Origin: an uncultured Christensenella sp.
GTDB lineage: Bacteria > Bacillota > Clostridia > Christensenellales > UBA3700
DNA: 60,205 nucleotides
Assembly: GCA_949287655.1 (NCBI GenBank)
Contig: CASEHD010000013.1
Coordinates: 1 to 60,205, forward strand
Direction: 5' to 3'
Part shown: positions 8,961 through 17,006 of the stretch, in pieces
How positions within the stretch are numbered: position 1 is the stretch's first letter
How the letters are laid out: every line of letters begins with the position of its first letter
Made by a program: the position numbers and the translations under genes
The notes under the pieces: generated by a model
Told to the model about the DNA's origin: nothing
What the model saw: the letters and a program-made list of their open reading frames with translations, nothing else
Databases searched by the model: none

Positions 8961-8982
8961 ACCGAAATAAAGGATTATCAAT

Positions 8983-9162
8983 ATGCTTTTTCAGATATGT
9001 ATAACAGAAAACGGCAAATACGGCGCTTACGACGTCGATAACGGCACACCGGCATGCACAGCTGACAATCTTGAAGATCTGAAAAAGCAGATAGATCAGA
9101 TCTTAATAAAAGAAAATAGAGGTGAATATGGCACGCAAACGCAAAGAATCGAGAAAATATAA
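8983..9162 (+). CDS. Small acidic protein of unknown function, paired with the small RNA
   Basis: 59 residues, beginning M-L-F-Q-I-C-I-T-E-N-G-K-Y-G-A-Y. AAAGGA lies eight bases before the ATG. The C-terminal half is helical and charged (DNLEDLKKQIDQILIKEN). The first 44 bases of the gene recur at 9818-9861 with four or five differences, where the reading frame then degenerates; conservation of the peptide start in the two copies supports real coding. The 3' end overlaps the start of the next ORF by 35 bases in another frame. No family recognised. Confidence 0.5.
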   Translation: MLFQICITENGKYGAYDVDNGTPACTADNLEDLKKQIDQILIKENRGEYGTQTQRIEKI

Positions 9163-9454
9163 GCCTACGAACGAATTCCGCAGGAACAACAGCCCTCTCG
9201 CTCGGGGACATTTTAATTTTGTTTTTGGCGAAACAAAAGATCATTATAAATCCTTGGGACTAACTTCCAGTCCCAGGGAAAACATACGACATGTCAAACT
9301 ACATAAAAATCCTAATCCCAAAAGCGATTCCGCTTCATACTTACAGCTCAAAGTTTTAAGCACTCAAAAACGCTATTTCAAAGAACCAGAGAAAGGCTGG
9401 TCGTTTGCAAAAGAAGATATGCCGGTAGTAAGACACACAATAAAAAAATATTAG
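9128..9454 (+). CDS. Basic hypothetical protein, possibly cut short by a stop codon
   Basis: 108 residues from the ATG at 9128, preceded by AGAGGTG; a GTG at 9122 would add two residues. The protein is rich in Lys and Arg, starts M-A-R-K-R-K-E-S-R-K and contains G-H-F-N-F-V-F-G-E-T and W-S-F-A-K-E-D motifs that I cannot place in a family. In the same frame, sequence after the TAG (9452-9454) continues for 26 codons with similar composition (N-W-Y-V-F-K-K-K-H) to a TGA at 9533, so the present gene may be truncated by a nonsense mutation. It is translationally overlapped with the upstream small ORF, which suggests a two-gene unit. Confidence 0.5.
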   Translation: MARKRKESRKYKPTNEFRRNNSPLARGHFNFVFGETKDHYKSLGLTSSPRENIRHVKLHKNPNPKSDSASYLQLKVLSTQKRYFKEPEKGWSFAKEDMPVVRHTIKKY

Positions 9455-9681
9455 AAATCTACCAACAAAAAAACAAAGAATTGGTATGTATTTAAAAAGA
9501 AACATAAAGTTAAAGACGATAAAAAAAATAGATGAACTTCGTAAGCAATTTGTCTAGCAAATGCCACCGACGAGAAATCAGAAGATTTCATATTTCATCT
9601 ATTAAAAAGATTATATAACTTATTATTCGACATGTCAAGACAAAGCAAATGATTTATCCATACTGGAAAAACAACAAAGCC

Positions 9682-9771
9682 AAAAAAAGAGATAACTGAC
9701 GTTATCTCTTGCCTGCGGGTCGGAACAAAGCCGACAATAAACAATCACAAGGTGATTGAGTTCGCTACCTT
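9682..9771 (-). ncRNA. Predicted small RNA, copy 2
   Basis: On the minus strand TTGACT (9801-9806), 17-base spacer and TATCCT (9778-9783) lead into about 90 bases with three hairpins: AATCACCTTGTGATT near 9752-9766, GTCGG...CCGAC near 9719-9735, and the terminator AGAGATAA-CGTCAG-TTATCTCT (9688-9709) followed by seven T. The tail TATCTCTTTTTTT is shared with the sequence just after the copy 1 terminator. Like copy 1 it is divergent from a copy of the ICITENG small ORF, so the pair looks like a diverged duplication. Confidence 0.6.
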
Positions 9772-9777
9772 GCTTAT

Positions 9778-9806
9778 AGGATAGCATAATTATAATTTTA
9801 AGTCAA
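9778..9806 (-). promoter_or_regulatory. Promoter of small RNA copy 2
   Basis: TTGACT (9801-9806), spacer 17, TATCCT (9778-9783) on the minus strand. Confidence 0.5.
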
Positions 9807-9816
9807 CCAAATTGCC

Positions 9817-9880
9817 ATGATTTATCAGATATGTATAACAGAAAACGGCAGATATGGCGCTTATCGGTTATTATATGTTA
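9817..9880 (+). pseudogene. Truncated duplicate of the 59-residue small ORF
   Basis: The reading M-I-Y-Q-I-C-I-T-E-N-G-R-Y-G-A-Y is nearly the same as the start of the gene at 8983, at DNA level too, but similarity ends after about 16 codons and there is no Shine-Dalgarno site (the ATG follows CCAAATTGCC). The frame stays open to 10203 only by running antisense to the next gene, so I call it a remnant. Confidence 0.6.
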
Positions 9881-9905
9881 AAAAAGACGGCGGTAAGCCG
9901 CCCTT
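9878..9905 (-). terminator. Intrinsic terminator of the 146-residue membrane protein gene
   Basis: Minus strand: GGGCGG-CTTA-CCGCC followed by GTCTTTTTT. It lies about 90 bases past the stop at 9991. Confidence 0.65.
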
Positions 9906-9990
9906 TATGCATACTGCTTCACGGCACAGCGTTCCGCAATGCCGCAACGGTTGTCCGAGCGCCGGGCGTAAACACGCCGTCATCCGGGTT

Positions 9991-10431
9991 TTAAAACTTC
10001 ACGTCTTCAGCCTCGGATTTTTCTTCAGTCGGCTCCGCCGCTTTTCCGCCGGTCGTTTCTTCCTTTCCGGTTTCGGCTTCCGACTCGCCCGCGACGGGCT
10101 TTGCGTTGAAGAACGCACGCAACGCGAAGACGACGTATACGATTATCTTTGCAATGTTCGCGATCAGTTGCAACACGCCGTAAGCAACATATGCGCCCGA
10201 TGAACTGAAATCGGGCGACAGAGCGCCTATACCTCCGTAAAGCGTGAAGAACATAGAGATTGCCGTAAAGATAAGCGTAATGATAAACACTTGCTTTGCT
10301 GTCTTTTTGAGTTCTTCGTCTTCTGACTTGACAATAACGTATCCGCCCACGATCGCGAATGCGATAAAGCTGAGATAACCGCTCGCCCAAATGAGCAAAG
10401 CTTTCCATCTTCCGGACCAGCCTTCTTTCAT
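9991..10431 (-). CDS. Small integral membrane protein, unknown function
   Basis: 146 residues from the ATG at 10431, which has AAGGAGGAAG nine bases upstream; an upstream in-frame start at 10515 lacks such a site. Three hydrophobic segments are visible (about 9-30, 45-65 and 85-112: A-L-L-I-W-A-S-G-Y-L-S-F-I-A-F-A and similar), then a long acidic/Thr/Glu C-terminal tail. The composition resembles small DUF4870-like membrane proteins, but I do not claim that family. It stands alone with its own promoter and terminator. Confidence 0.65.
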   Translation of the reverse strand: MKEGWSGRWKALLIWASGYLSFIAFAIVGGYVIVKSEDEELKKTAKQVFIITLIFTAISMFFTLYGGIGALSPDFSSSGAYVAYGVLQLIANIAKIIVYVVFALRAFFNAKPVAGESEAETGKEETTGGKAAEPTEEKSEAEDVKF

Positions 10432-10583
10432 AAAAACTTCCTCCTTGTCTGCGCGATACCCGCACTGCTCATTGTATGCGACCGTTCCTAAAAGCGTTTG
10501 CGCTTTCTTGCGCAAAACCGGGAGCTAACGTTCTTTAAACGCGTCGCATATAGCGGCAAACATTGCGTTTATCACCTGCTTTT

Positions 10584-10612
10584 ATTATATCAACCCTATT
10601 ATAGCGTGTCAA
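10584..10612 (-). promoter_or_regulatory. Consensus promoter of the small membrane protein gene
   Basis: Minus strand TTGACA (10607-10612), 17-base spacer, TATAAT (10584-10589): perfect hexamers. Leader about 145 bases. Confidence 0.8.
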
Positions 10613-10722
10613 TAGCGATATTAAATACCGGCGCGGGCTTTCCTCAAACGATATGATAACGAAGACCGTTTTTTTGTCGCGAAAAAATTGTATTAAAACT
10701 TAAATATCTCATATAACAAACA

Positions 10723-10744
10723 CGGGCAGGAAAAATCCTGCCCG
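10723..10744. terminator. Hairpin after the GH31 gene
   Basis: CGGGCAGGA-AAAA-TCCTGCCCG is a near-perfect stem about 40 bases past the GH31 stop. On the minus strand it is followed by TGTTTGTTAT, a weak T tract, so it is a moderate terminator. The left arm with its flank (AAACACGGGCAGGAAAA) recurs at 15639-15656 after pcrA without the right arm. Confidence 0.45.
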
Positions 10745-10784
10745 CATACCGGCGTTGTGAACGTCGGGTTCATCCGCCTGTCCG

Positions 10785-13130
10785 TCAACCTCTGCAAATC
10801 CTTCTCAGCTCTCTTATCGGACCTGCGAAACGCTCCGAAATACCTGCGAGCGAAGCGTCGTCCGACCTAAGCAGTCTGTTGAAAGTCGACGCCTTTTTAA
10901 TATTGTTGCCTTGGAATTTAGAGACGAGTTCTATCATCTCTTCTCTGTAAGGTCTCGCCTTTACGTTTTCACAGTCTGTAAGGGTCACCGCTGCGTCGTC
11001 GCCGTCGCAGACAAGCGTGACAAAGTTGTCGCCCTTTTCCGTGACCTTGCCTTTTGCCGAGATATCCGCTTTCGCAACGTCGCGGAAAATAAGAGTTATC
11101 TCTCTGCCTTTGGGCAGAATCGACTTGTCGCCGCTTGTCGAGAGCTCAACTTTCAAACTGCCGCCGCTTTCTCTTACCCTGAACGTCGTCTTACAGCTTT
11201 CGCCCTTTTCGTAAGCGAGAGTGTCGCCGTCGTCTTCGTACAGCGTAAACTCTCCTTCGCCGGAATATATCCAGACCTCGAGCGCTTTATCGGGAGCAAG
11301 AGAATTATCCGTCGCCTCGCGGTAAAGCGGGATAATGCTTCCCCTTCCGGCGAATACCGGGTAATCGTCAGCTTCGCGGTATATCGTGTACTCTCCCGGA
11401 AGGTAAGTCCTGCCGGTAAAGACGTCGGTATATCTTTCCCCTTCCGGCACCCACAGCTTAGTCGACGCGAGGTGCGTCCTTTCGTCGCTTTTTTGAGTTA
11501 TCGGAGCGACGACGAGCTGAGTACCGAATGCGTACTGGTTTTTCGCCGCGTACGCCTTGTCGCAGTCGTATGAATAATACATCGGCTCGCAAAGCGCGCG
11601 TCCTTCCGTCGCGGTAAGGTAATTTATCGAATACAGATAAGGTATCAGCTTATGTCTGAATCTGAGGTATTCCGCCACTATGCGCCCGGTCGCCTTACCC
11701 GTCTTCCAAGGCTCCTTTCCCATAAACTCGTTACTGGTCGAGTGAAGTCTGTTTATCGGGCTGAACACGCCGTATTGCAGCCATCTCAAATACAGTTCGT
11801 CGTCCTTATAGCCCATATGGTGCCCGCCTATGTCGTGACTCCACCAGGTGTAGCCGACATTGGTCGCCGACGAAGTCATATACGGCTGAAAGTCGAGTGT
11901 ACGCCATGTCATCGCGCTGTCACCGCTGAAACCTATCGGATATCTGTGGCTGCCTATCCCCGCGTAACGCGATAATATCAACGCCCTCTTGCCCTCGTCG
12001 CGCATGTCGAGAGTATGATAATGATTGAGCGCCCACAACGGATCGAGTCCTTTGACGTCGCTCCTCTTGCCCTGCTGCCAGTCTATCCACCAGAAACGCA
12101 CGCCCTCTCTCTGGTAAGGTCTGTGAAGGACGTCGAAATAAGCTTTTAAGTAATTTTCGTCTTTAAGCGAAAAGCATACGGGCGCGTGCGAGGACGGGTC
12201 AACCCCGCATATTTTGCATACGTCCTCGTATTGATCTTCGTAAAACCTTACGCCCTGCGCGGGGTGCAGATTCAGCGTGACCTTGAAACCGTTGTCGTTC
12301 AGATAATTCAAAAGCGCGCGGTAGTCGGGGAAAAGCTCCGTATTCCAGCTGTAACCCGTCCAGCCGGGCATCGACGCGTATACTAAGCGGTCTATCATAT
12401 TGTCTGTCGGCTTCGCGAGCGCGTCCCTGCCGAACCGCTTTACGACGTCCACCCAATGCCAGTCCATATCTATCGTCGCGACCGTGACCGGGATATCGCT
12501 GTCGATAAACCTTTGCATAAGCGCGCGGTATTCTTCCTGCGTATACGCCTTGTATCTGCTCCACCAGTTGCCGAAAACGAACTTGGGAAGCAGCGGAGCA
12601 AAGCCGGTCAGGCAGTACAGCGCGCGTATCGCGCCGCGGTAGTCGTTGCCGTAAGCAAAATAATATACGTCCTTACATTTGCCGCGTTGAATCACCTTGT
12701 CGTCTTTTAGTATCAGCGTATCCGAATCGTCAAGCACGGCGACTCCGCTTTTCGACACTACGCTTTTTCCCAATCTCGTCTTGCCGTCCGTCATATCCAG
12801 AGTGCGACAGGTGCCGGGAAGAACGCCTTTCCTGAAATTTTTTACGACTCTGCCGTCCGAGAGTACGACCCGCGCGACCTTTTTCTTTGATACGTCAAAA
12901 TAAAATGCCGTCTTTTCGGTCTTTATCACGATCGTGCCGCCCTCTCTCTCAGCGGTGAACTCCGCGTCTCCGAAAGCCCTGTACCATACGCATTGGGTCG
13001 CTTCGTCGCAAAACTCCCCCGTCTCCACTCTTATAAGCCTGTCCGTGAGCACGGTTATACGCCAGCCGTCGCCTTTGACCATCTGTTTCTCTTTGCTCTT
13101 CGACTCCGTCTTTACCGAAAATCTGTCCAT
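10785..13130 (-). CDS. Glycoside hydrolase family 31 (alpha-glucosidase/alpha-xylosidase type)
   Basis: 781 residues. Hydrolyses alpha-glycosidic bonds with retention; no signal peptide, so it is probably cytoplasmic and acts on imported oligosaccharides. After an N-terminal beta domain comes the TIM barrel: F-G-N-W-W-S-R-Y near 186, V-A-T-I-D-M-D-W-H-W near 218-227, V-T-L-N-L-H-P, the nucleophile motif W-W-I-D-W-Q-Q-G (Asp near 350), and F-S-G-D-S-A-M-T-W with W-W-S-H-D-I-G-G-H-H downstream, carrying the acid/base and +1 region. The C-terminal part is the usual beta-sandwich. Length is typical of the family. It is transcribed alone, divergent from pcrA. Exact substrate cannot be told from sequence. 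Confidence 0.9.
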   Translation of the reverse strand: MDRFSVKTESKSKEKQMVKGDGWRITVLTDRLIRVETGEFCDEATQCVWYRAFGDAEFTAEREGGTIVIKTEKTAFYFDVSKKKVARVVLSDGRVVKNFRKGVLPGTCRTLDMTDGKTRLGKSVVSKSGVAVLDDSDTLILKDDKVIQRGKCKDVYYFAYGNDYRGAIRALYCLTGFAPLLPKFVFGNWWSRYKAYTQEEYRALMQRFIDSDIPVTVATIDMDWHWVDVVKRFGRDALAKPTDNMIDRLVYASMPGWTGYSWNTELFPDYRALLNYLNDNGFKVTLNLHPAQGVRFYEDQYEDVCKICGVDPSSHAPVCFSLKDENYLKAYFDVLHRPYQREGVRFWWIDWQQGKRSDVKGLDPLWALNHYHTLDMRDEGKRALILSRYAGIGSHRYPIGFSGDSAMTWRTLDFQPYMTSSATNVGYTWWSHDIGGHHMGYKDDELYLRWLQYGVFSPINRLHSTSNEFMGKEPWKTGKATGRIVAEYLRFRHKLIPYLYSINYLTATEGRALCEPMYYSYDCDKAYAAKNQYAFGTQLVVAPITQKSDERTHLASTKLWVPEGERYTDVFTGRTYLPGEYTIYREADDYPVFAGRGSIIPLYREATDNSLAPDKALEVWIYSGEGEFTLYEDDGDTLAYEKGESCKTTFRVRESGGSLKVELSTSGDKSILPKGREITLIFRDVAKADISAKGKVTEKGDNFVTLVCDGDDAAVTLTDCENVKARPYREEMIELVSKFQGNNIKKASTFNRLLRSDDASLAGISERFAGPIRELRRICRG

Positions 13131-13177
13131 AATTCCCGCCTGTCCTACTTATTGACGGCAAAACCGCCTTAATTAGA

Positions 13178-13206
13178 ACTATACAACGCTTTGCGCCCGC
13201 GCGCAA
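13178..13206 (-). promoter_or_regulatory. Promoter of the GH31 gene
   Basis: Minus strand TTGCGC (13201-13206), spacer 17, TATAGT (13178-13183), about 45 bases before the start codon. Confidence 0.5.
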
Positions 13207-13382
13207 TACTTTAGCGAAAAATGCACATTTTTCTGCTTTTTCGGCAGATTTTTCATATGTTGCGAAGACAATATACGCCCTGCCCGTTATGATATAATGA
13301 TAAGTTATTATAGCGGCGCGACTATTCGAGTCGTTTTTTTGTCTTTGACGGATAATATTACGATATGTTCGCATTATTACTC

Positions 13383-13411
13383 TTGCGAACAATCGTTCGT
13401 AATGCTATAAT
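13383..13411 (+). promoter_or_regulatory. Promoter of pcrA
   Basis: TTGCGA (13383-13388), 17-base spacer, TATAAT (13406-13411), about 43 bases before the ATG at 13454. Another TATAAT at 13293 has no good -35. Confidence 0.55.
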
Positions 13412-13453
13412 TTTATTGCGTTCGTATAAAGCAATCGGATCGCAGAGGGAAAA

Positions 13454-15631
13454 ATGCAGGAGCTTATCGACGATATTCTCAAAGGACTCAACGACGAACA
13501 GAAACAGGCGGTCACGGAGACCGAGGGCTACGTGCGCGTAGTCGCAGGCGCGGGAAGCGGTAAGACGAGGGTGCTTACCACCCGCTATGTCTATATTGCA
13601 AAAATACTGGGCGTAGAGCCGTCTCATATCCTTTCCGTCACCTTTACCAATAAAGCCGCAAAGGAGATGAAACGTCGCGTTCAGCGCTATATGCCCGACG
13701 AGGACGGCGGCTGGATACTGACCATCCACGGCGCGTGCAACAAGATACTCAAAGAGGAGATTCACCGGCTGCACTACCCCGACAACTTCCTGATTATGGA
13801 CGAAGAGGATCAGAAGTCGGTGCTGAAAAAGATATACGAAGAAAACGGGCTTACCTCAAAGGATTTCAGCTATAAACATTGTCTGGACGCGATCGGCGCG
13901 TATAAGGGAAGGTGCGGTTACGTGCCTTATTTCAGCGACCCGACCGGACAGACCTCCGTGCCCGGACTTTCACGCGTCGACGACAAAAAGTCGATAGACT
14001 TCGTCATAAAAAAATACCTGGAGCTTCAACGCAAAAACTACTTCCTCGATTTTGACGATCTGGTGTTCTTTACCCTGGAAATATTCTCGCAGTCGGACGA
14101 AGCGCGCGAAAAGTGGCAAAGATGCTTTGAGTACATTCAGGTCGACGAGTTTCAGGACGTGTCAAAGCCCGAGTACACGCTTATCGAGATTCTCTCTCTT
14201 CTCAACAAAAACCTGTTCGTCGTCGGCGACCCCGACCAGACGATATACACATGGAGAGGCGCGGATATACGGCTGTTCCTCGACTTCGACAAGGCTTTCG
14301 GCGGTGTAAAGACGATAGTCCTGGGCAAAAACTACCGCTCCACCCCGGAGATACTCAGCGTGGGCAACTCTCTTATCAGCCACAATACCGAAAGGATAAA
14401 AAAAGAACTGGTCGCGGTCAGAAAAAGCGGACTTAAAACGCGCTATTTTCACGCGCGCACGCGGCAGGAAGAATGCGAATTTATCGCGGCGGAGATACAG
14501 AACCTGCAAAAAGAAGGCGCATCATTGGGCGATATAGCTGTTCTCTACCGCAGCAATTATATGTCCCGCCCTGTCGAGGACGCGTTCTTAAAATACGGAA
14601 TACCCTATACGATATTCAGCGGCGTGGAGTACTACCGTAGAAAAGAGATAAAGGACTGTATCGCATATCTCAGAATGTTCGAATTCAAAGACGACCTGTC
14701 TTTCGAGCGCATAGTAAACGTGCCCGCGAGAGGGATAGGCAAAAAGCGTATGGCGGCGATCGCCGCGCTCTCTTTGAGCGAAAACATATCGCTGTACGAT
14801 GCTTTCTCAAGACTTGCCGCTACTTCTCTTTTTGAAAATACGGGCGCGAAAAAGCTGTACGATATGATAGAAGAAGGGAGCATACGCGCAAAAGACCCCG
14901 ACGTCGACATATCCGACCTTCTCGATTTCGCGCTTAAAAAAAGCGGATACGAAGAATACCTTATGCTGTGCGGCGACCGCGACAGACTGGACAACGTGAC
15001 CGAACTCAAAGCGGCGATAAAGGACTTTGTCGACGACGCGGGCGAACACGTTACTTTGAGCGAATACCTGACCGCCGTCGCGCTGATATCCAATGTCGAC
15101 AAGAAGGACAAGGCGGACAGCGTCAAGCTGATGACCGTACATACCGCGAAGGGTCTCGAATTTCCTTACGTATTCGTATGCGCGATGAACGAAGGGCTGT
15201 TCCCGTCGATAAAGATTGAAAACAAGCAACAGATGGAAGAAGAAAGGCGCGTCGCCTACGTCGCTTTTACCCGCGCGAAAGATATGCTTTATCTGTCAGA
15301 TTCGGACGGCTTCGACCTTCAGACGAGAGGCAGGCTTATGCCGTCGCGCTTTATCTTCAACATCGACGAAAACCTTATCGAAAAGAGCGGCGTGATGACG
15401 GACGAATATGTCGCGATGGCTAAGGAATACATACGCGCGAGCGAATACGCTTTAAGCCACCCTGCGCTGCCCGATTTTCGCCCGTACTTAGGCGGCGACC
15501 GGGTGCGCCACCCGGTTTTCGGCGACGGTACGGTGACGAGCAAGGCAAACGGCAGTTACGTCGTGAAATTCGACAACGGGAACATCCGCACGATATCTGA
15601 AAACGCGGGCGTGCTTAAACCGATAAAATAG
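13454..15631 (+). CDS. pcrA: ATP-dependent 3'-5' DNA helicase, UvrD/PcrA family
   Basis: 725 residues. Superfamily 1A helicase used in nucleotide-excision repair, replication restart and removal of RecA or stalled RNA polymerase. All motifs are present in order: Walker A A-G-A-G-S-G-K-T (about 32-39), Ia S-V-T-F-T-N-K-A-A, II V-D-E-F-Q-D, III V-G-D-P-D-Q-T-I-Y-T-W-R-G-A, IV N-Y-R-S, V T-V-H-T-A-K-G-L-E-F, and VI V-A-F-T-R-A-K. The C-terminus ends in a Tudor-like segment (G-D-R-V-R-H-P-V-F-G-D-G-T-V) typical of PcrA and used for RNA polymerase contact. GAGGG lies six bases before the ATG. Monocistronic. Confidence 0.95.
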   Translation: MQELIDDILKGLNDEQKQAVTETEGYVRVVAGAGSGKTRVLTTRYVYIAKILGVEPSHILSVTFTNKAAKEMKRRVQRYMPDEDGGWILTIHGACNKILKEEIHRLHYPDNFLIMDEEDQKSVLKKIYEENGLTSKDFSYKHCLDAIGAYKGRCGYVPYFSDPTGQTSVPGLSRVDDKKSIDFVIKKYLELQRKNYFLDFDDLVFFTLEIFSQSDEAREKWQRCFEYIQVDEFQDVSKPEYTLIEILSLLNKNLFVVGDPDQTIYTWRGADIRLFLDFDKAFGGVKTIVLGKNYRSTPEILSVGNSLISHNTERIKKELVAVRKSGLKTRYFHARTRQEECEFIAAEIQNLQKEGASLGDIAVLYRSNYMSRPVEDAFLKYGIPYTIFSGVEYYRRKEIKDCIAYLRMFEFKDDLSFERIVNVPARGIGKKRMAAIAALSLSENISLYDAFSRLAATSLFENTGAKKLYDMIEEGSIRAKDPDVDISDLLDFALKKSGYEEYLMLCGDRDRLDNVTELKAAIKDFVDDAGEHVTLSEYLTAVALISNVDKKDKADSVKLMTVHTAKGLEFPYVFVCAMNEGLFPSIKIENKQQMEEERRVAYVAFTRAKDMLYLSDSDGFDLQTRGRLMPSRFIFNIDENLIEKSGVMTDEYVAMAKEYIRASEYALSHPALPDFRPYLGGDRVRHPVFGDGTVTSKANGSYVVKFDNGNIRTISENAGVLKPIK

Positions 15632-15690
15632 TTATAATAAACACGGGCAGGAAAATTTTATTAAACAATAAGCATATTGAAAATAAAAAA

Positions 15691-15717
15691 AGAAAGGCGC
15701 GGCAGAGCGCCTTTTTC
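15691..15717. terminator. Bidirectional terminator between pcrA and dapL
   Basis: GGCGC-GGCAGA-GCGCC with TTTTT to the right and an A-rich run (T-rich on the minus strand) to the left, so it can serve the two converging genes. Confidence 0.75.
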
Positions 15718-15818
15718 TTACTTTTGATTCGCTTTTACGACAGTCGCGATCTTCTTTTTTATTTACATTACGGCCGTTCTTTTGCCTTGCTTACCGTCTT
15801 AGCTTAAAACGGTCTCCT

Positions 15819-17006
15819 TTATTCCGAAAGAAGTTTTATAAGCCTTTCCGCAGCCACCTTAGTATCTTCCGGGCTGCCGAAAGTGGAAAAGCGGAAAAAG
15901 CCTTCGCCGCACTCGCCGAAACCTTCGCCCGGGGTGCCGACTATCTGCGCGTTTTCAAGAAGGTAATCGAAAAATTCCCAGCTGCTCATCCCGCGCGGAC
16001 ATTTCATCCAGATATACGGCGCGTTCTTTCCGCCGCAATACCATATGCCCAGTTTGTCGAGCGCGTCTGTAAGATATTTCGCGTTTTTCTTATATACCGC
16101 GATATTTTTCTTTATCTCACTCTGCCCTTCTTCCGTAAACACGGCAGCCGCGCCCTTTTGCAGAATATACGAAACGCCGTTGGTCTTAGTCGTACGGTTC
16201 CTGACCCACATCGCGTTGAGATTCATCCCCTCTCTTTCGAGTTCTTTGGGTATCACTGTATAGCCGCAGCGGGTGCCGGTAAAGCCCGCCGTCTTAGACA
16301 GAGAACATATCTCAATCGCGCAGGTCCTCGCGCCCTCAATCTCAAAAATGCTGTGAGGAAGATCTTCGTCCTCTATGAACGCCTCGTAAGCCGCGTCGAA
16401 AAGTATCACCGCACCGTTTTCGTTAGCGTAGTCGACCCACTTTTTAAGTTGCTCTTTACCGTACACCGCGCCGGTCGGGTTGTTGGGCGAACAGATATAA
16501 AGAAGGCTCGCCTTAATATTCTTGTCAGGCAGAGGTAAAAATCCGTTTTCTTCGCCGGACGGGAGATGAACTATATTTCTGCCCGCCATCACGTTGGCGT
16601 CAACGTAAGCGGGATATGCCGGCTCTGTTATCAGCGCGTCGTTCGATCTGTCGAAAAGGTCGAGAATGTCGCCCAGCTCGTCGCTGGCGCCGCTGGAAAC
16701 GAACACTTCGTCGACGTCGAGTCTGACTCCCCTCTTCTCGTAATACCCGGCGACCGCCGTCTTGAAAAAATGTGCGCCGCATTCGGGCATATAGCCGTGG
16801 AAAGTCTCCTTTTTCGCCTGATCATCGACCGCTTCGTGAAGCGCCTTTATCACTTCGCCGCAAAGCGGCAGCGATACGTCGCCTATCCCGAGGCGATAAA
16901 GATAAGCCCCGTCGTGGCTTTCGACGTAAGCGCGCGTTTTTTGCGCTATTCTGTAAAACAGATAAGAGTCTTTGAGATTTTTATAATTATTATTGGGTTT
17001 CAGCAT
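15819..17006 (-). CDS. dapL: LL-diaminopimelate aminotransferase
   Basis: 395 residues from the ATG at 17006, which overlaps the dapF stop by seven bases (ATGCTGA). PLP-dependent fold type I enzyme that converts tetrahydrodipicolinate directly to LL-DAP with glutamate as amino donor. Visible: N-terminal L-Y-R-L-G-I-G-D-V-S-L-P, S-S-G-A-S-D-E cofactor loop, C-S-P-N-N-P-T-G, and the PLP lysine in S-L-S-K-T-A-G-F-T-G. The DapL route makes a separate succinylase or acetylase branch unnecessary. Its place after dapF gives two consecutive steps (DapL then DapF epimerase) at the end of the glutamine operon. Confidence 0.93.
   Translation of the reverse strand: MLKPNNNYKNLKDSYLFYRIAQKTRAYVESHDGAYLYRLGIGDVSLPLCGEVIKALHEAVDDQAKKETFHGYMPECGAHFFKTAVAGYYEKRGVRLDVDEVFVSSGASDELGDILDLFDRSNDALITEPAYPAYVDANVMAGRNIVHLPSGEENGFLPLPDKNIKASLLYICSPNNPTGAVYGKEQLKKWVDYANENGAVILFDAAYEAFIEDEDLPHSIFEIEGARTCAIEICSLSKTAGFTGTRCGYTVIPKELEREGMNLNAMWVRNRTTKTNGVSYILQKGAAAVFTEEGQSEIKKNIAVYKKNAKYLTDALDKLGIWYCGGKNAPYIWMKCPRGMSSWEFFDYLLENAQIVGTPGEGFGECGEGFFRFSTFGSPEDTKVAAERLIKLLSE

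Noticed and set aside
9881..10203. Downstream part of the plus-strand frame starting at 9817
   Set aside because: It crosses a terminator and runs antisense to the small membrane protein; only the first 16 or so codons resemble the gene at 8983.
13293..13298. Second TATAAT upstream of pcrA
   Set aside because: No acceptable -35 at 16-18 bases; the box at 13406 has TTGCGA at 17.
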